In this document: positions 54,402-62,826 of the stretch, piece by piece | Position numbering within the stretch: position 1 is the stretch's first letter | How the letters are laid out: each line of letters opens with the position of its first letter | Assembly (NCBI RefSeq): GCF_020805785.1 | Contig: NZ_JAJGZV010000001.1 | Span: 1,116,001 to 1,180,000 of the forward strand | Direction of reading: 5' to 3' | DNA: 64,000 nucleotides | Origin: Flavobacterium chungbukense | Lineage (GTDB): Bacteria; Bacteroidota; Bacteroidia; Flavobacteriales; Flavobacteriaceae | Notes under the pieces: generated by a model | Database searches by the model: none | What the model saw: only the letters and a program-made list of their open reading frames with translations | What the model was told of the DNA's origin: nothing | Position numbers and translations under genes: made by a program

Positions 54402-54734
54402 TTATCATGTTTAGAACTTTGTCAAAGTTTCAAACTTTGGCAAAGTTTTGTGATACAGTTTGTCATTTTGAGGAATGAGAAATCACACTCGGGATTCGAC
54501 AAAGATTGGCGACATTCTGTGAGGAGTCTCTAGTGTGATTTGCTTCGCCGATTCGCTATCGCTCGGGTCTCCTTTCAGTCGAAATGACAAAAATATGAGA
54601 AAATAAAACATAAAAAAGGTAACCAGTTTCTATGTGCATTCATGCAAAGTGAAACGCCTTTTTTTAAGCTTTAAAAAACTATGTCTCTATGTGTTTAAAT
54701 TAATTAAGCAGATAGAGAAACCAAAAAACAAAGA
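54402..54734. repeat. 333-nt gap with hairpin, GTCATTTCGA repeat and half CACATAG element
   Basis: No gene is seen. A hairpin at 54415-54447 (AACTTTGTCAAAGTTT / AAACTTTGGCAAAGTT, 15 of 16 paired, one central base) is the likely transcript end of the asparaginase gene. At 54456-54593 a copy of the TTTGTCATTTCGA...TCGAAATGACAAA repeat matches 15241-15347 but carries an extra stretch around 54548-54575. At 54611-54698 the right half of the CACATAG element (GTGAAACGCC...CTATGTCTCTATGTGTTT) precedes GH20. Confidence 0.75.
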
Positions 54735-57047
54735 ATGAAAAAATTACTATTTCTATTAACCGTAATCGCTTCAATTTTCTCGGCTAACGCGCAGAAAGTT
54801 TACACCGAAAGTGATATACATATTATTCCAAAACCCAGTCAGACTCTTGTTAAAACAGGTGTTTTTGAATTTACAAAAGATACAAAGTTTGTAGTAAACG
54901 GGGATTTCCAAAAAGACGCTGCAAATGCTTTGGCATCTAAATTTGAAACTGCGGCAGGATGGAAACCAGAAGTTACGACAAAAGCTCCCGCAAGCAATTA
55001 TGTTTTATTGAAAACAGATTCAAACTTAAAAAACGAAGCTTACGTTTTAGATGTTAATCCGACAAATATAGTTATTACTGCAAAAGGGAATAATGGTTTT
55101 TTATATGCTTTGGAGAGTATCAGACAATTACTTCCTGAAGCCATCGAAAGCAAATTTGCGATTACTTCTGCAAAATGGCAGATTCCAAGCTTGACCATTA
55201 ATGATGAGCCTCGTTTTAAATGGAGAGGTTTAATGTTGGATTTTTCACGTCATTTCTTTGATAAAAATTACGTTTTAGCAACAATTGATCGTTTGGCTGC
55301 GCATAAAATGAACGTTTTGCACATGCATTTAGTTGACGATCAAGGCTGGAGAATTGAAATTAAAAAATATCCAAAGTTAACAGAAGTTGGTGCTTGGAGA
55401 GTAGATCAGGAAAATAGAAGCTGGAATGCTAGATTAACTACAAATCCTGACGAAAAAGGAACTTACGGCGGATTTTTCACTCAGGAAGAATTAAAAGAAA
55501 TCGTTAAATATGCAGCGACAAAAGGAATTGAAGTAATTCCAGAAATCGAGATGCCGGCTCATGTAAGTAGTGCAATTGCATCTTATCCTGAATTGGCTTG
55601 TTTCAATCAGAGAATTGGAGTTCCGTCAGGTGGTGTTTGGCCTCTGACAGATATTTATTGTGCTGGAAAAGAAACTACGTTCGAATTTTTGCAAAATGTA
55701 ATTGATGAAGTAATTACTATTTTCCCTTCAAAATACATTCATATTGGTGGAGACGAAGCGACTAAAACCAACTGGGCAAAATGTCCGCACTGCCAAAAAA
55801 GAATCAAAGATGAGCGTTTGAAAAGTGTTGACGAATTACAAAGCTACTTTGTAAAACGTATGGAAAAATACATCAATTCAAAAGGTAAAAGAGTTATCGG
55901 TTGGGATGAAATTTTAGAAGGCGGTTTAGCTCCAGATGCAACTGTAATGAGTTGGAGAGGAATGAAAGGCGGAATTGAAGCAGCAGATCAAGGTCATGAC
56001 GTAATTATGACACCAGAAACGCCTTGTTATTTCAACTTTTACCAAGGACCTCAAAACGAAGAACCTTTAGCTTTTGATGCTTATAATCCGTTAAGCGAAG
56101 TGTACAAATTTGATCCTGTAGTTGCAACAATGACACCGCAGGAAGCTGCTCACGTATTAGGTGGACAAGCCAATTTATGGGCAGAACATATCGCTGGTCC
56201 AAAAGATTCTGAATATATGATTTTTCCAAGATTAGCGGCTTTATCTGAAACCTTATGGAGTCCGAAAGAGAAACGTAATTGGAATGATTTTACATCAAGA
56301 TTATTCTCAATGTTCAAACGTTACGATTATCAGGGATTAAATTATGCGAAAAGTGCTTATTTGGTTACGGCTTCTTCTACAGCTGATTTGGCGAATAAAC
56401 AAATCAAAGTAGAGTTGAAAAACGAGTTTCCAAATCCAGATATCCGCTATGTTTTAGGAAACCAAAGTATTGATCATCATGCGGTAAAATATACAAGTCC
56501 AATTGAAATCAAAGAAACTACAGTTTTAAAAGCTTCTTTATTTCAAGACGAAAAACCAGTTGGAAAAACATTTACAGATACTATTGTTTTCCATAAGGGA
56601 TTTGCGAAAAAAGTGAAATACTTAACGCCTTTTAATGATAATTATAAAGGAGATGCTAATACTATGGTAAACAGTATTAGAGGAAGCAAAAATTTCCACG
56701 ACGGACAATGGCAAGCTTGGCTAGTTAATGACATGGAATTGGTAATTGATCTTGAAAAAGTAGAAAGCATTGAACAAGTTACAGTTGGAGCTTTAGAAAG
56801 CCAAGGCGCAGGAGTTAATTTCCCAATTCAATTGAAAGTATTGATTTCTACTGATGGAATTAAGTATACGCAAGTTGGAAAAATAACACGCCCGTATGCA
56901 GCAAATCCAGTTCCAGAATTGAAAGATTTCAAAATCAATTTCCAAAAACAAAATGCGCGTTTTGTAAAAGTAATTGGAGGCAACTTAAAGAAAAGTCCAA
57001 AAGGAGAAAGCTCTTGGTTGTTTGTGGATGAGATTTTGGTGAATTAA
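54735..57047 (+). CDS. GH20 beta-N-acetylhexosaminidase
   Basis: The 770 residues have a signal peptide (SANAQ). A GH20b N-domain (~25-155) precedes the GH20 TIM barrel (~157-510) with RFKWRGLMLDFSRHF, HMHLVDDQGWRIEIKKYP and catalytic D340-E341 in HIGGDEATKTNW, acting by substrate-assisted catalysis. A HEX-type C-domain (~545-620) and an F5/8C-like binding domain (~630-770) follow. It would remove terminal beta-GlcNAc or GalNAc, exposing the mannose core for GH92. The gene is bracketed by half copies of one repeat element, right half upstream and left half downstream. Confidence 0.95.
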   Translation: MKKLLFLLTVIASIFSANAQKVYTESDIHIIPKPSQTLVKTGVFEFTKDTKFVVNGDFQKDAANALASKFETAAGWKPEVTTKAPASNYVLLKTDSNLKNEAYVLDVNPTNIVITAKGNNGFLYALESIRQLLPEAIESKFAITSAKWQIPSLTINDEPRFKWRGLMLDFSRHFFDKNYVLATIDRLAAHKMNVLHMHLVDDQGWRIEIKKYPKLTEVGAWRVDQENRSWNARLTTNPDEKGTYGGFFTQEELKEIVKYAATKGIEVIPEIEMPAHVSSAIASYPELACFNQRIGVPSGGVWPLTDIYCAGKETTFEFLQNVIDEVITIFPSKYIHIGGDEATKTNWAKCPHCQKRIKDERLKSVDELQSYFVKRMEKYINSKGKRVIGWDEILEGGLAPDATVMSWRGMKGGIEAADQGHDVIMTPETPCYFNFYQGPQNEEPLAFDAYNPLSEVYKFDPVVATMTPQEAAHVLGGQANLWAEHIAGPKDSEYMIFPRLAALSETLWSPKEKRNWNDFTSRLFSMFKRYDYQGLNYAKSAYLVTASSTADLANKQIKVELKNEFPNPDIRYVLGNQSIDHHAVKYTSPIEIKETTVLKASLFQDEKPVGKTFTDTIVFHKGFAKKVKYLTPFNDNYKGDANTMVNSIRGSKNFHDGQWQAWLVNDMELVIDLEKVESIEQVTVGALESQGAGVNFPIQLKVLISTDGIKYTQVGKITRPYAANPVPELKDFKINFQKQNARFVKVIGGNLKKSPKGESSWLFVDEILVN

Positions 57048-57054
57048 ATATTTT

Positions 57055-57137
57055 TAAACACATAGAAACATAGTTTTTTTTCTTTTGAAACTTGGATAAA
57101 AGAGTTTAGAAAGAAATTAGTTTCTAACACATAGCTT
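57055..57137. repeat. left half of the CACATAG element
   Basis: AAACACATAGAAACATAG begins just after the GH20 stop, followed by a GAAATTAGTTTCTAACACAT stretch matching the left part of the copies at 35788 and 49919. The right terminal repeat is missing. The complementary right half lies upstream of GH20. Confidence 0.65.
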
Positions 57138-57184
57138 AACGTGTAATGCTTGTTAAGTTTATAAATGTATAATCTGAAAAAAAA

Positions 57185-59038
57185 ATGAATAAGATATTAT
57201 TTAAGCTCGGTGTATTATTGATTTGCTTGATTCCCTTTTTTAGTACGGCACAAACAAAAGGATTTTCTATATCTAATGGAGAATTTCAAAAAGATGGGAA
57301 AATTGTAAAAATACATTCAGGAGAAATGCACTATGAGCGTATTCCTAAAGAATATTGGAGACATAGATTGCAAATGCTTAAAGCGATGGGATTGAATACC
57401 GTAGCAACCTACGTGTTTTGGAATTATCACGAAATAGAGCCAGGTGTATGGGATTTTAAAACAGGAAATAGAGATTTAGCAGAGTTTTTACGTATTGCTA
57501 AAAGTGAAGGATTGTATGTGATTCTTAGACCAGGTCCGTATGCTTGCGGCGAATGGGAATTTGGAGGATATCCTTGGTGGTTGCAAAATAATCCAGATTT
57601 AGTAATTCGTACCAATAACAAAGCATTTTTAGATGCTTGCAAAACGTATCTGCAAAATTTATATGCAGTGGTAAAAGGAAATTTTGCTAACCAGGGAGGG
57701 CCAATTATTATGGTTCAGGCTGAAAATGAATTTGGTTCTTATGTTTCTCAAAGAAGCGATATTAGTGCTGAGGATCATAAAGCTTACAAAACTGCCATTT
57801 ACAATATGCTTAAAGAAACTGGGTTTCCTGAGCCTTTTTTTACTTCTGACGGTACTTGGTTGTTTGAAGGGGGTGCTGTTGAAGGAGTTTTACCAACTGC
57901 AAATGGGGAATCAAATATAGAAAACTTAAAAAAACAGGTTGATAAATACCATAAAGGACAAGGGCCTTATATGGTAGCTGAGTTCTATTCTGGCTGGTTG
58001 GACCATTGGGCAGAGCCATTTATTAAAATTGGATCTGAAGAGATTGCAAGTCAAACTAAAAAGTACCTTGATGCAGGTGTTTCTTTTAATTATTATATGG
58101 TACACGGTGGTACTAATTTTGGATTTACCTCTGGAGCAAATTATAATGAAGAAAGTGATATTCAGCCGGATATTACAAGCTATGATTATGATGCTCCTAT
58201 CAGTGAAGCAGGTTGGGCAACACCAAAATTCATGGCTATACGTGATGTCATGCAAAAGTATTCTAAAACAAAATTAGCATCGATTCCAGAGAAAATACCA
58301 GTTACAAAATATCCTAATCAGCTTATCAAATCGAGTATGGATGTTTTAAGTTGGATCAAAAAAGAAAAACCGGTTGTAAATGATCAACCTTTGACATTTG
58401 AAAAGTTAGGTCAGGGAAATGGATATGTTTTGTATCGAAAAAGATTTACGCAACCAATTTCTTCTGGAAAATTAAAGATTGAGGGATTAAGAGACTTTGC
58501 TACAGTTTATGTAAATGGAGTTAAGGTTGGTGAATTGAATAGAGTTTTCAAAAATTACGAGTTGACACTTTCTATTCCTTTTAACGGTATTTTAGAAATT
58601 CTAGTTGAAAATATGGGACGTATTAATTACGGAGCAGAAATAGTGCATAACACAAAAGGAATTATTTCTCCAGTATTCATTAATGAATATGAAATTAGTG
58701 GTGGATGGGAAATGTATAAAATGCCAATGAGTGAAGTGCCAGCTATTAAAAATGAAACGATAAAACCAGGACGCCCAGTTTTATATGAATCTGTTGTGAA
58801 CATCAATAAACCAGCAGATACTTTTCTCGATATGTCTGCTTGGGGAAAAGGAATCGTATTTGTTAACGGCCACAATCTTGGCCGCTACTGGAAAGTAGGC
58901 CCGCAGCAAACGCTTTATGTACCAGGATGCTGGTTGAAAGCGGGAGAAAATAAGTTTGTTGTATTGGAGCAGCTTAATGAAAACACCCAAAAAGAATTAA
59001 CTTTTACAGATCAACCGATACTTGATAAACTAAACTAA
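57185..59038 (+). CDS. GH35 beta-galactosidase
   Basis: 617 residues with signal peptide (FFSTAQ) and a GH35 barrel: IHSGEMHYERIPKEYW, TYVFWNYHEIEPG, RPGPYACGEWEFGGYPWWL, acid/base E182 in VQAENEFGSY and nucleophile E266 in VAEFYSGW. Jelly-roll domains follow (~400-617; GLRDFATVYVNGVKVG, WGKGIVFVNGHNLGRYW). GH35 enzymes of this kind release beta-1,3- or beta-1,4-galactose. With two GH29 genes nearby it could process galactose capped by fucose on complex N-glycan antennae such as Lewis-type ends (inference). Confidence 0.94.
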   Translation: MNKILFKLGVLLICLIPFFSTAQTKGFSISNGEFQKDGKIVKIHSGEMHYERIPKEYWRHRLQMLKAMGLNTVATYVFWNYHEIEPGVWDFKTGNRDLAEFLRIAKSEGLYVILRPGPYACGEWEFGGYPWWLQNNPDLVIRTNNKAFLDACKTYLQNLYAVVKGNFANQGGPIIMVQAENEFGSYVSQRSDISAEDHKAYKTAIYNMLKETGFPEPFFTSDGTWLFEGGAVEGVLPTANGESNIENLKKQVDKYHKGQGPYMVAEFYSGWLDHWAEPFIKIGSEEIASQTKKYLDAGVSFNYYMVHGGTNFGFTSGANYNEESDIQPDITSYDYDAPISEAGWATPKFMAIRDVMQKYSKTKLASIPEKIPVTKYPNQLIKSSMDVLSWIKKEKPVVNDQPLTFEKLGQGNGYVLYRKRFTQPISSGKLKIEGLRDFATVYVNGVKVGELNRVFKNYELTLSIPFNGILEILVENMGRINYGAEIVHNTKGIISPVFINEYEISGGWEMYKMPMSEVPAIKNETIKPGRPVLYESVVNINKPADTFLDMSAWGKGIVFVNGHNLGRYWKVGPQQTLYVPGCWLKAGENKFVVLEQLNENTQKELTFTDQPILDKLN

Positions 59039-59074
59039 AAAACAAAGAATAATAAATTATAAATTAGATTAAAG

Positions 59075-60559
59075 ATGAAAAAAGGAATATTCATAATCGC
59101 CCTTTTATTTTCAGCTCAGATATTCGCTCAGGCGATTTATGAAGATGAAAGATACGTACCAGAAACTGATCCGTTGGTTTTGAAAAACTTAGACGAGTGG
59201 CAAGGCAAAAAATTTGGTTTGCTAATGCACTGGGGAACTTACAGCCAATGGGGAATTGTAGAATCTTGGTCTATCTGCCCTGAAGATTACGGATGGTGTG
59301 AACGTAAAAAAGGAAGTAATCCATCTAATTATAATGATTATATTAAAGATTACGAAGGATTAAGAAAAACATTTAATCCTGTGAAATTTGATCCTGCAAA
59401 ATGGGCTAAAGCTGCTAAATATGCAGGAATGAAATACATGGTTTTCACTACAAAACACCATGACGGATTCAACATGTATGATACTAAATATTCTGATTAC
59501 AAGATTACTAGTAAAGATGTTCCTTTTCATACTAATCCTAAAGCTGATGTTTTAAAAGAAATTTTCAACTCTTTTAGAGGCGAAGGTATTTCAACTGGAG
59601 CTTATTTCTCTAAACCTGACTGGCATAACGAAAATTACTGGGATCCTTATTTTCCTCCATTCGATAGAAACGTAAACTACGATCCGTCCTTATACCCAGA
59701 AAAATGGCAAAAATATGTTGATTTCACGCACAACCAAATCTTAGAAATCTTAACGAACTACGGTAAAGTTGATATTTTATGGTTAGATGGAGGATGGGTT
59801 AGAAAAAGAGACCAAGTAAACATCAAAGAAAACTACGACGAGAAATTTACTGAAAACGAATCTAAAAACGGTTTCATCAAACACAGAGTGGTAGATCAAG
59901 ATCCTAAAATGGATGATTTGGTTATCAAAGCGCGTCAGAAACAACCAGGTTTAATTGTTGTAGATAGAGCGGTTCACGGTAAAAACCAAAACTATTTAAC
60001 GCCAGAAGGACGTGTTCCTGCCAAAACGTTGCCTTATCCTTGGGAATCTTGTATTCCTGCTGGTGGCGGATGGTCTTATTCTCCAGGTGCTGAATACATG
60101 ACTGGAAGACAAGGTATTCATATGTTAGTGGATATTGTGGCAAAAGGTGGAAACTTATTATTGAACATTGCTCCAAGTCCAGAAGGAGAATGGGATAAAG
60201 GTGCTTACGATTTGTTGCAAGCTTACGGTGATTGGATGAAAGTAAACAGCACAGCGATTTACAACACAAAACCAATCGAACCTTACAAAGAAGAAAACAT
60301 TTGTTTTACACAAAATAAAGCTGGAAATGTATTTGCATTTTATTTAGCTAAAGAAGGAGAAGATAAAATTCCTGCTGAAGTTACTGTAAAATCGATTAGC
60401 CCTAAAAAAGGAACTAAGATTACGATGTTAGGATCTAAAACTTCTTTAAAATGGACAAAAGAAGGAAACGGATTTAAAGTAATTATTCCAGAAAGTTTAA
60501 GAAACAATCTTCCTGCAAAAGAAGCTTGGACTTTAAAAATTGAAGCGATCAACAGATAA
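59075..60559 (+). CDS. GH29 alpha-L-fucosidase
   Basis: 494 residues with signal peptide ending at FAQA (~20). The GH29 catalytic barrel shows KFGLLMHWGTYSQWGIVESW, MVFTTKHHDGFNMYDTKYSDY, GAYFSKPDWHNENYWDP and nucleophile D238 in DILWLDGGWV. A small C-terminal beta-domain ends the protein, with no extra binding modules, unlike the GH29 at 39263. The two fucosidases differ enough in motifs to suggest different linkages. It lies 36 nt after GH35 and 11 nt before GH92, so these are probably one operon. Confidence 0.94.
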   Translation: MKKGIFIIALLFSAQIFAQAIYEDERYVPETDPLVLKNLDEWQGKKFGLLMHWGTYSQWGIVESWSICPEDYGWCERKKGSNPSNYNDYIKDYEGLRKTFNPVKFDPAKWAKAAKYAGMKYMVFTTKHHDGFNMYDTKYSDYKITSKDVPFHTNPKADVLKEIFNSFRGEGISTGAYFSKPDWHNENYWDPYFPPFDRNVNYDPSLYPEKWQKYVDFTHNQILEILTNYGKVDILWLDGGWVRKRDQVNIKENYDEKFTENESKNGFIKHRVVDQDPKMDDLVIKARQKQPGLIVVDRAVHGKNQNYLTPEGRVPAKTLPYPWESCIPAGGGWSYSPGAEYMTGRQGIHMLVDIVAKGGNLLLNIAPSPEGEWDKGAYDLLQAYGDWMKVNSTAIYNTKPIEPYKEENICFTQNKAGNVFAFYLAKEGEDKIPAEVTVKSISPKKGTKITMLGSKTSLKWTKEGNGFKVIIPESLRNNLPAKEAWTLKIEAINR

Positions 60560-60570
60560 GAAGGAAACCT

Positions 60571-62814
60571 ATGGTTTTAAATATTAAAAATAAATTTAAG
60601 ACAGCATGTATTTTATACATGCTGTTTTTTAGCATTACTATTTTTGCGCAGGGGCCTGCCGATTTTGTCAATCCGTTTATTGGGACTTCCAATTATGGTG
60701 CGGCTTTTCCGGGACCAATTGCCCCACGCGGAATGGCAAGTATTAGCCCGTTTAATGTGGCGGGAGTAAAAAATACACCGATGGAAAAAGACAGTCAATG
60801 GCTTTCGAATCCGTATGTGAATGAAAATACCTTTTTGACAGGATTTAGTCAAGTGAATTTAAGTGGAGTTGGCTGTCCAGATTTGGGTGTTATTTTATTG
60901 ATGCCAACAACTGGAAATGTAGAAATCGATCATTTAAAATACGGTTCAACTTACTCTAATGAAGTTGCCAAAGCAGCGTATTACAGCGTAAACATCGACA
61001 AATACAAAGTAAAAGGCGAATTCACTACTTCAAAACGAGTAGGAGTGAGCAGATTCACTTTCCCGAAAGGGCAATCTAATATTTTATTAAATCTTGGTTT
61101 AGGATTAACAAACGAAGAAGGCGCAATGATAAAAGTCGTTTCTTCAACAGAAATTGAAGGAATGCGTTCGGTTGGTTCGTTTTGTTACAATAGTCCAGAA
61201 GATTCTTATCCGGTTTATTTCGTGGCTCAATTTTCTAAACCTGCCTACAAATTTGGAGTTTGGAAAAAACCTGCAAAATACGACGGCGTTGAAGCGCAAT
61301 GGATGGGGTACAACGGAAAAGCGAGAATAATGGAAAATACCATTAAAACCGTAGTAGGTGATAGTATTGGAAGTTATTTTACGTATAAATTCGATAAACA
61401 AGAAACGGTTGAAGTGAAGATTGGAATTTCGTACGTAAGTATCGAAAATGCCCGTGAAAACTTAGCAAAAGAAGTTGGTAACAGATCTTTTGATGCAATT
61501 TACAAAGAAACCTACAACGAATGGAACGAAGAATTGTCTAAAATTTTGGTTGAAGGTGGCTCAAAAGATGACAATATAATTTTCTACACAGCTTTGTATC
61601 ACACTTTAATTCACCCAAATACTTTAAATGATATTAACGGACAATATCCCGTAATCAAAAGAACTAAAATTGCTAAAACCGATGACACCCGATATACCGT
61701 ATTTTCTTTATGGGATACGTACCGAAATGTCCATCCATTGATGTCTTTGGTTTATCCAAAACAGCAATCTGATATGGTAAAAAGCATGTTGAATATGTTT
61801 GATGAAAACGGCTGGTTACCCAAATGGGAACTGAATTCGACAGAGACTTTTACAATGGTTGGAGACCCAGCAAGTATTGTAATTACAGATACTTATATGA
61901 GAGGAATTCGTGATTATGACGTTAATAAAGCCTATTATGCGATGTTGAAAGGCGCAGATAATATTGAAAATAATCCGCTTCGTCCTGGATTGAAAGATTA
62001 TATCAAAAAAGGATATTTAACAACCGACAATAAAGGCCCAGTTTCTACAACTCAGGAATACAATATTTCAGATTATTCTATTTCGCTTATGGCCAACGAA
62101 TTCGGGGACAAAGACAATGTAAAACGTTTTAAAGAACGTTCATTATCCTACAGAAAATTATTCGATAAAAACTTAAATCTGCTTCGACCAAGAACGGCTG
62201 ACGGAAAATGGTACGAGCCATTTGATCCTGCTTCTGGAGCTAATTTTGAAGAAAATGTTGGTTTTATCGAAGGAAATGCTTGGCAGTATGCTTTTATGGT
62301 GCCACACGACATTATCGGATTGAAGAAGTTAATGGGCGGCGATATACCATTTTCGGCGCAATTGCAGAAAATCTTTGATATCAAACAATTTGATATGGCA
62401 AACGAACCAGACATTGCTAATCCATATTTATTTAATTATGTGAAAGGCGAAGAGTATAAATCTCAGGACATGGTAAAGAAATTGGTTCGCGAATATTTTA
62501 AAAATGAACCAAAAGGATTACCAGGAAATGACGATACCGGAACTATGTCAGCTTGGTTGGTGTATTCGATGATGGGAATTTATCCAATTTCTCCAGGAGA
62601 TCCAATTTACACTATTACAACGCCAATGTTTCATAGAGTGACGATTAAATTAGATCCAAGATATTATAAAAAAGAAAACATCGTAATTGAAAGACAAGAA
62701 AATAATGGTGGAAAAATCAATTCGATTGAGCTAAACGGAAAAACACTTAATAGCTTTTTTATTTCGCACGATGATTTTGTGAATGGAACCAAGCTTAAAG
62801 TGATTCAAAACTAA
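60571..62814 (+). CDS. GH92 alpha-mannosidase, divergent paralogue
   Basis: 747 residues with a signal peptide ending at ITIFAQ (~27), not a lipoprotein. GH92 features are FVNPFIGTSNYGAAFPGPIAPRGM, FSLWDTYRNVHPLMSL, E567 in FIEGNAWQYAFMVPHD and GND654-D655-TGTMSAWLVYSMMGIYP. Compared with the other GH92, the segment after the acid reads DMANEPDIANPYLFNY rather than HGNEPSHHIAYMFN, so it probably cuts a different mannose linkage. The first ~20 codons overlap a terminator-like hairpin (60601-60630). ATG 60571 is kept because a start at 60619 would leave too short a signal peptide. Confidence 0.9.
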   Translation: MVLNIKNKFKTACILYMLFFSITIFAQGPADFVNPFIGTSNYGAAFPGPIAPRGMASISPFNVAGVKNTPMEKDSQWLSNPYVNENTFLTGFSQVNLSGVGCPDLGVILLMPTTGNVEIDHLKYGSTYSNEVAKAAYYSVNIDKYKVKGEFTTSKRVGVSRFTFPKGQSNILLNLGLGLTNEEGAMIKVVSSTEIEGMRSVGSFCYNSPEDSYPVYFVAQFSKPAYKFGVWKKPAKYDGVEAQWMGYNGKARIMENTIKTVVGDSIGSYFTYKFDKQETVEVKIGISYVSIENARENLAKEVGNRSFDAIYKETYNEWNEELSKILVEGGSKDDNIIFYTALYHTLIHPNTLNDINGQYPVIKRTKIAKTDDTRYTVFSLWDTYRNVHPLMSLVYPKQQSDMVKSMLNMFDENGWLPKWELNSTETFTMVGDPASIVITDTYMRGIRDYDVNKAYYAMLKGADNIENNPLRPGLKDYIKKGYLTTDNKGPVSTTQEYNISDYSISLMANEFGDKDNVKRFKERSLSYRKLFDKNLNLLRPRTADGKWYEPFDPASGANFEENVGFIEGNAWQYAFMVPHDIIGLKKLMGGDIPFSAQLQKIFDIKQFDMANEPDIANPYLFNYVKGEEYKSQDMVKKLVREYFKNEPKGLPGNDDTGTMSAWLVYSMMGIYPISPGDPIYTITTPMFHRVTIKLDPRYYKKENIVIERQENNGGKINSIELNGKTLNSFFISHDDFVNGTKLKVIQN
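60601..60630 (+). terminator. terminator-like hairpin inside the start of the GH92 gene
   Basis: ACAGCATGTA and TACATGCTGT are perfect 10-bp complements with a TTTTA loop, followed by TTTTTT. It begins 42 nt after the GH29 stop codon and 30 nt after the GH92 ATG, so it is both in the right place to end the GH29 transcript and within signal-peptide codons of the next gene. Confidence 0.72.
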
Positions 62815-62826
62815 ACACACACAACT

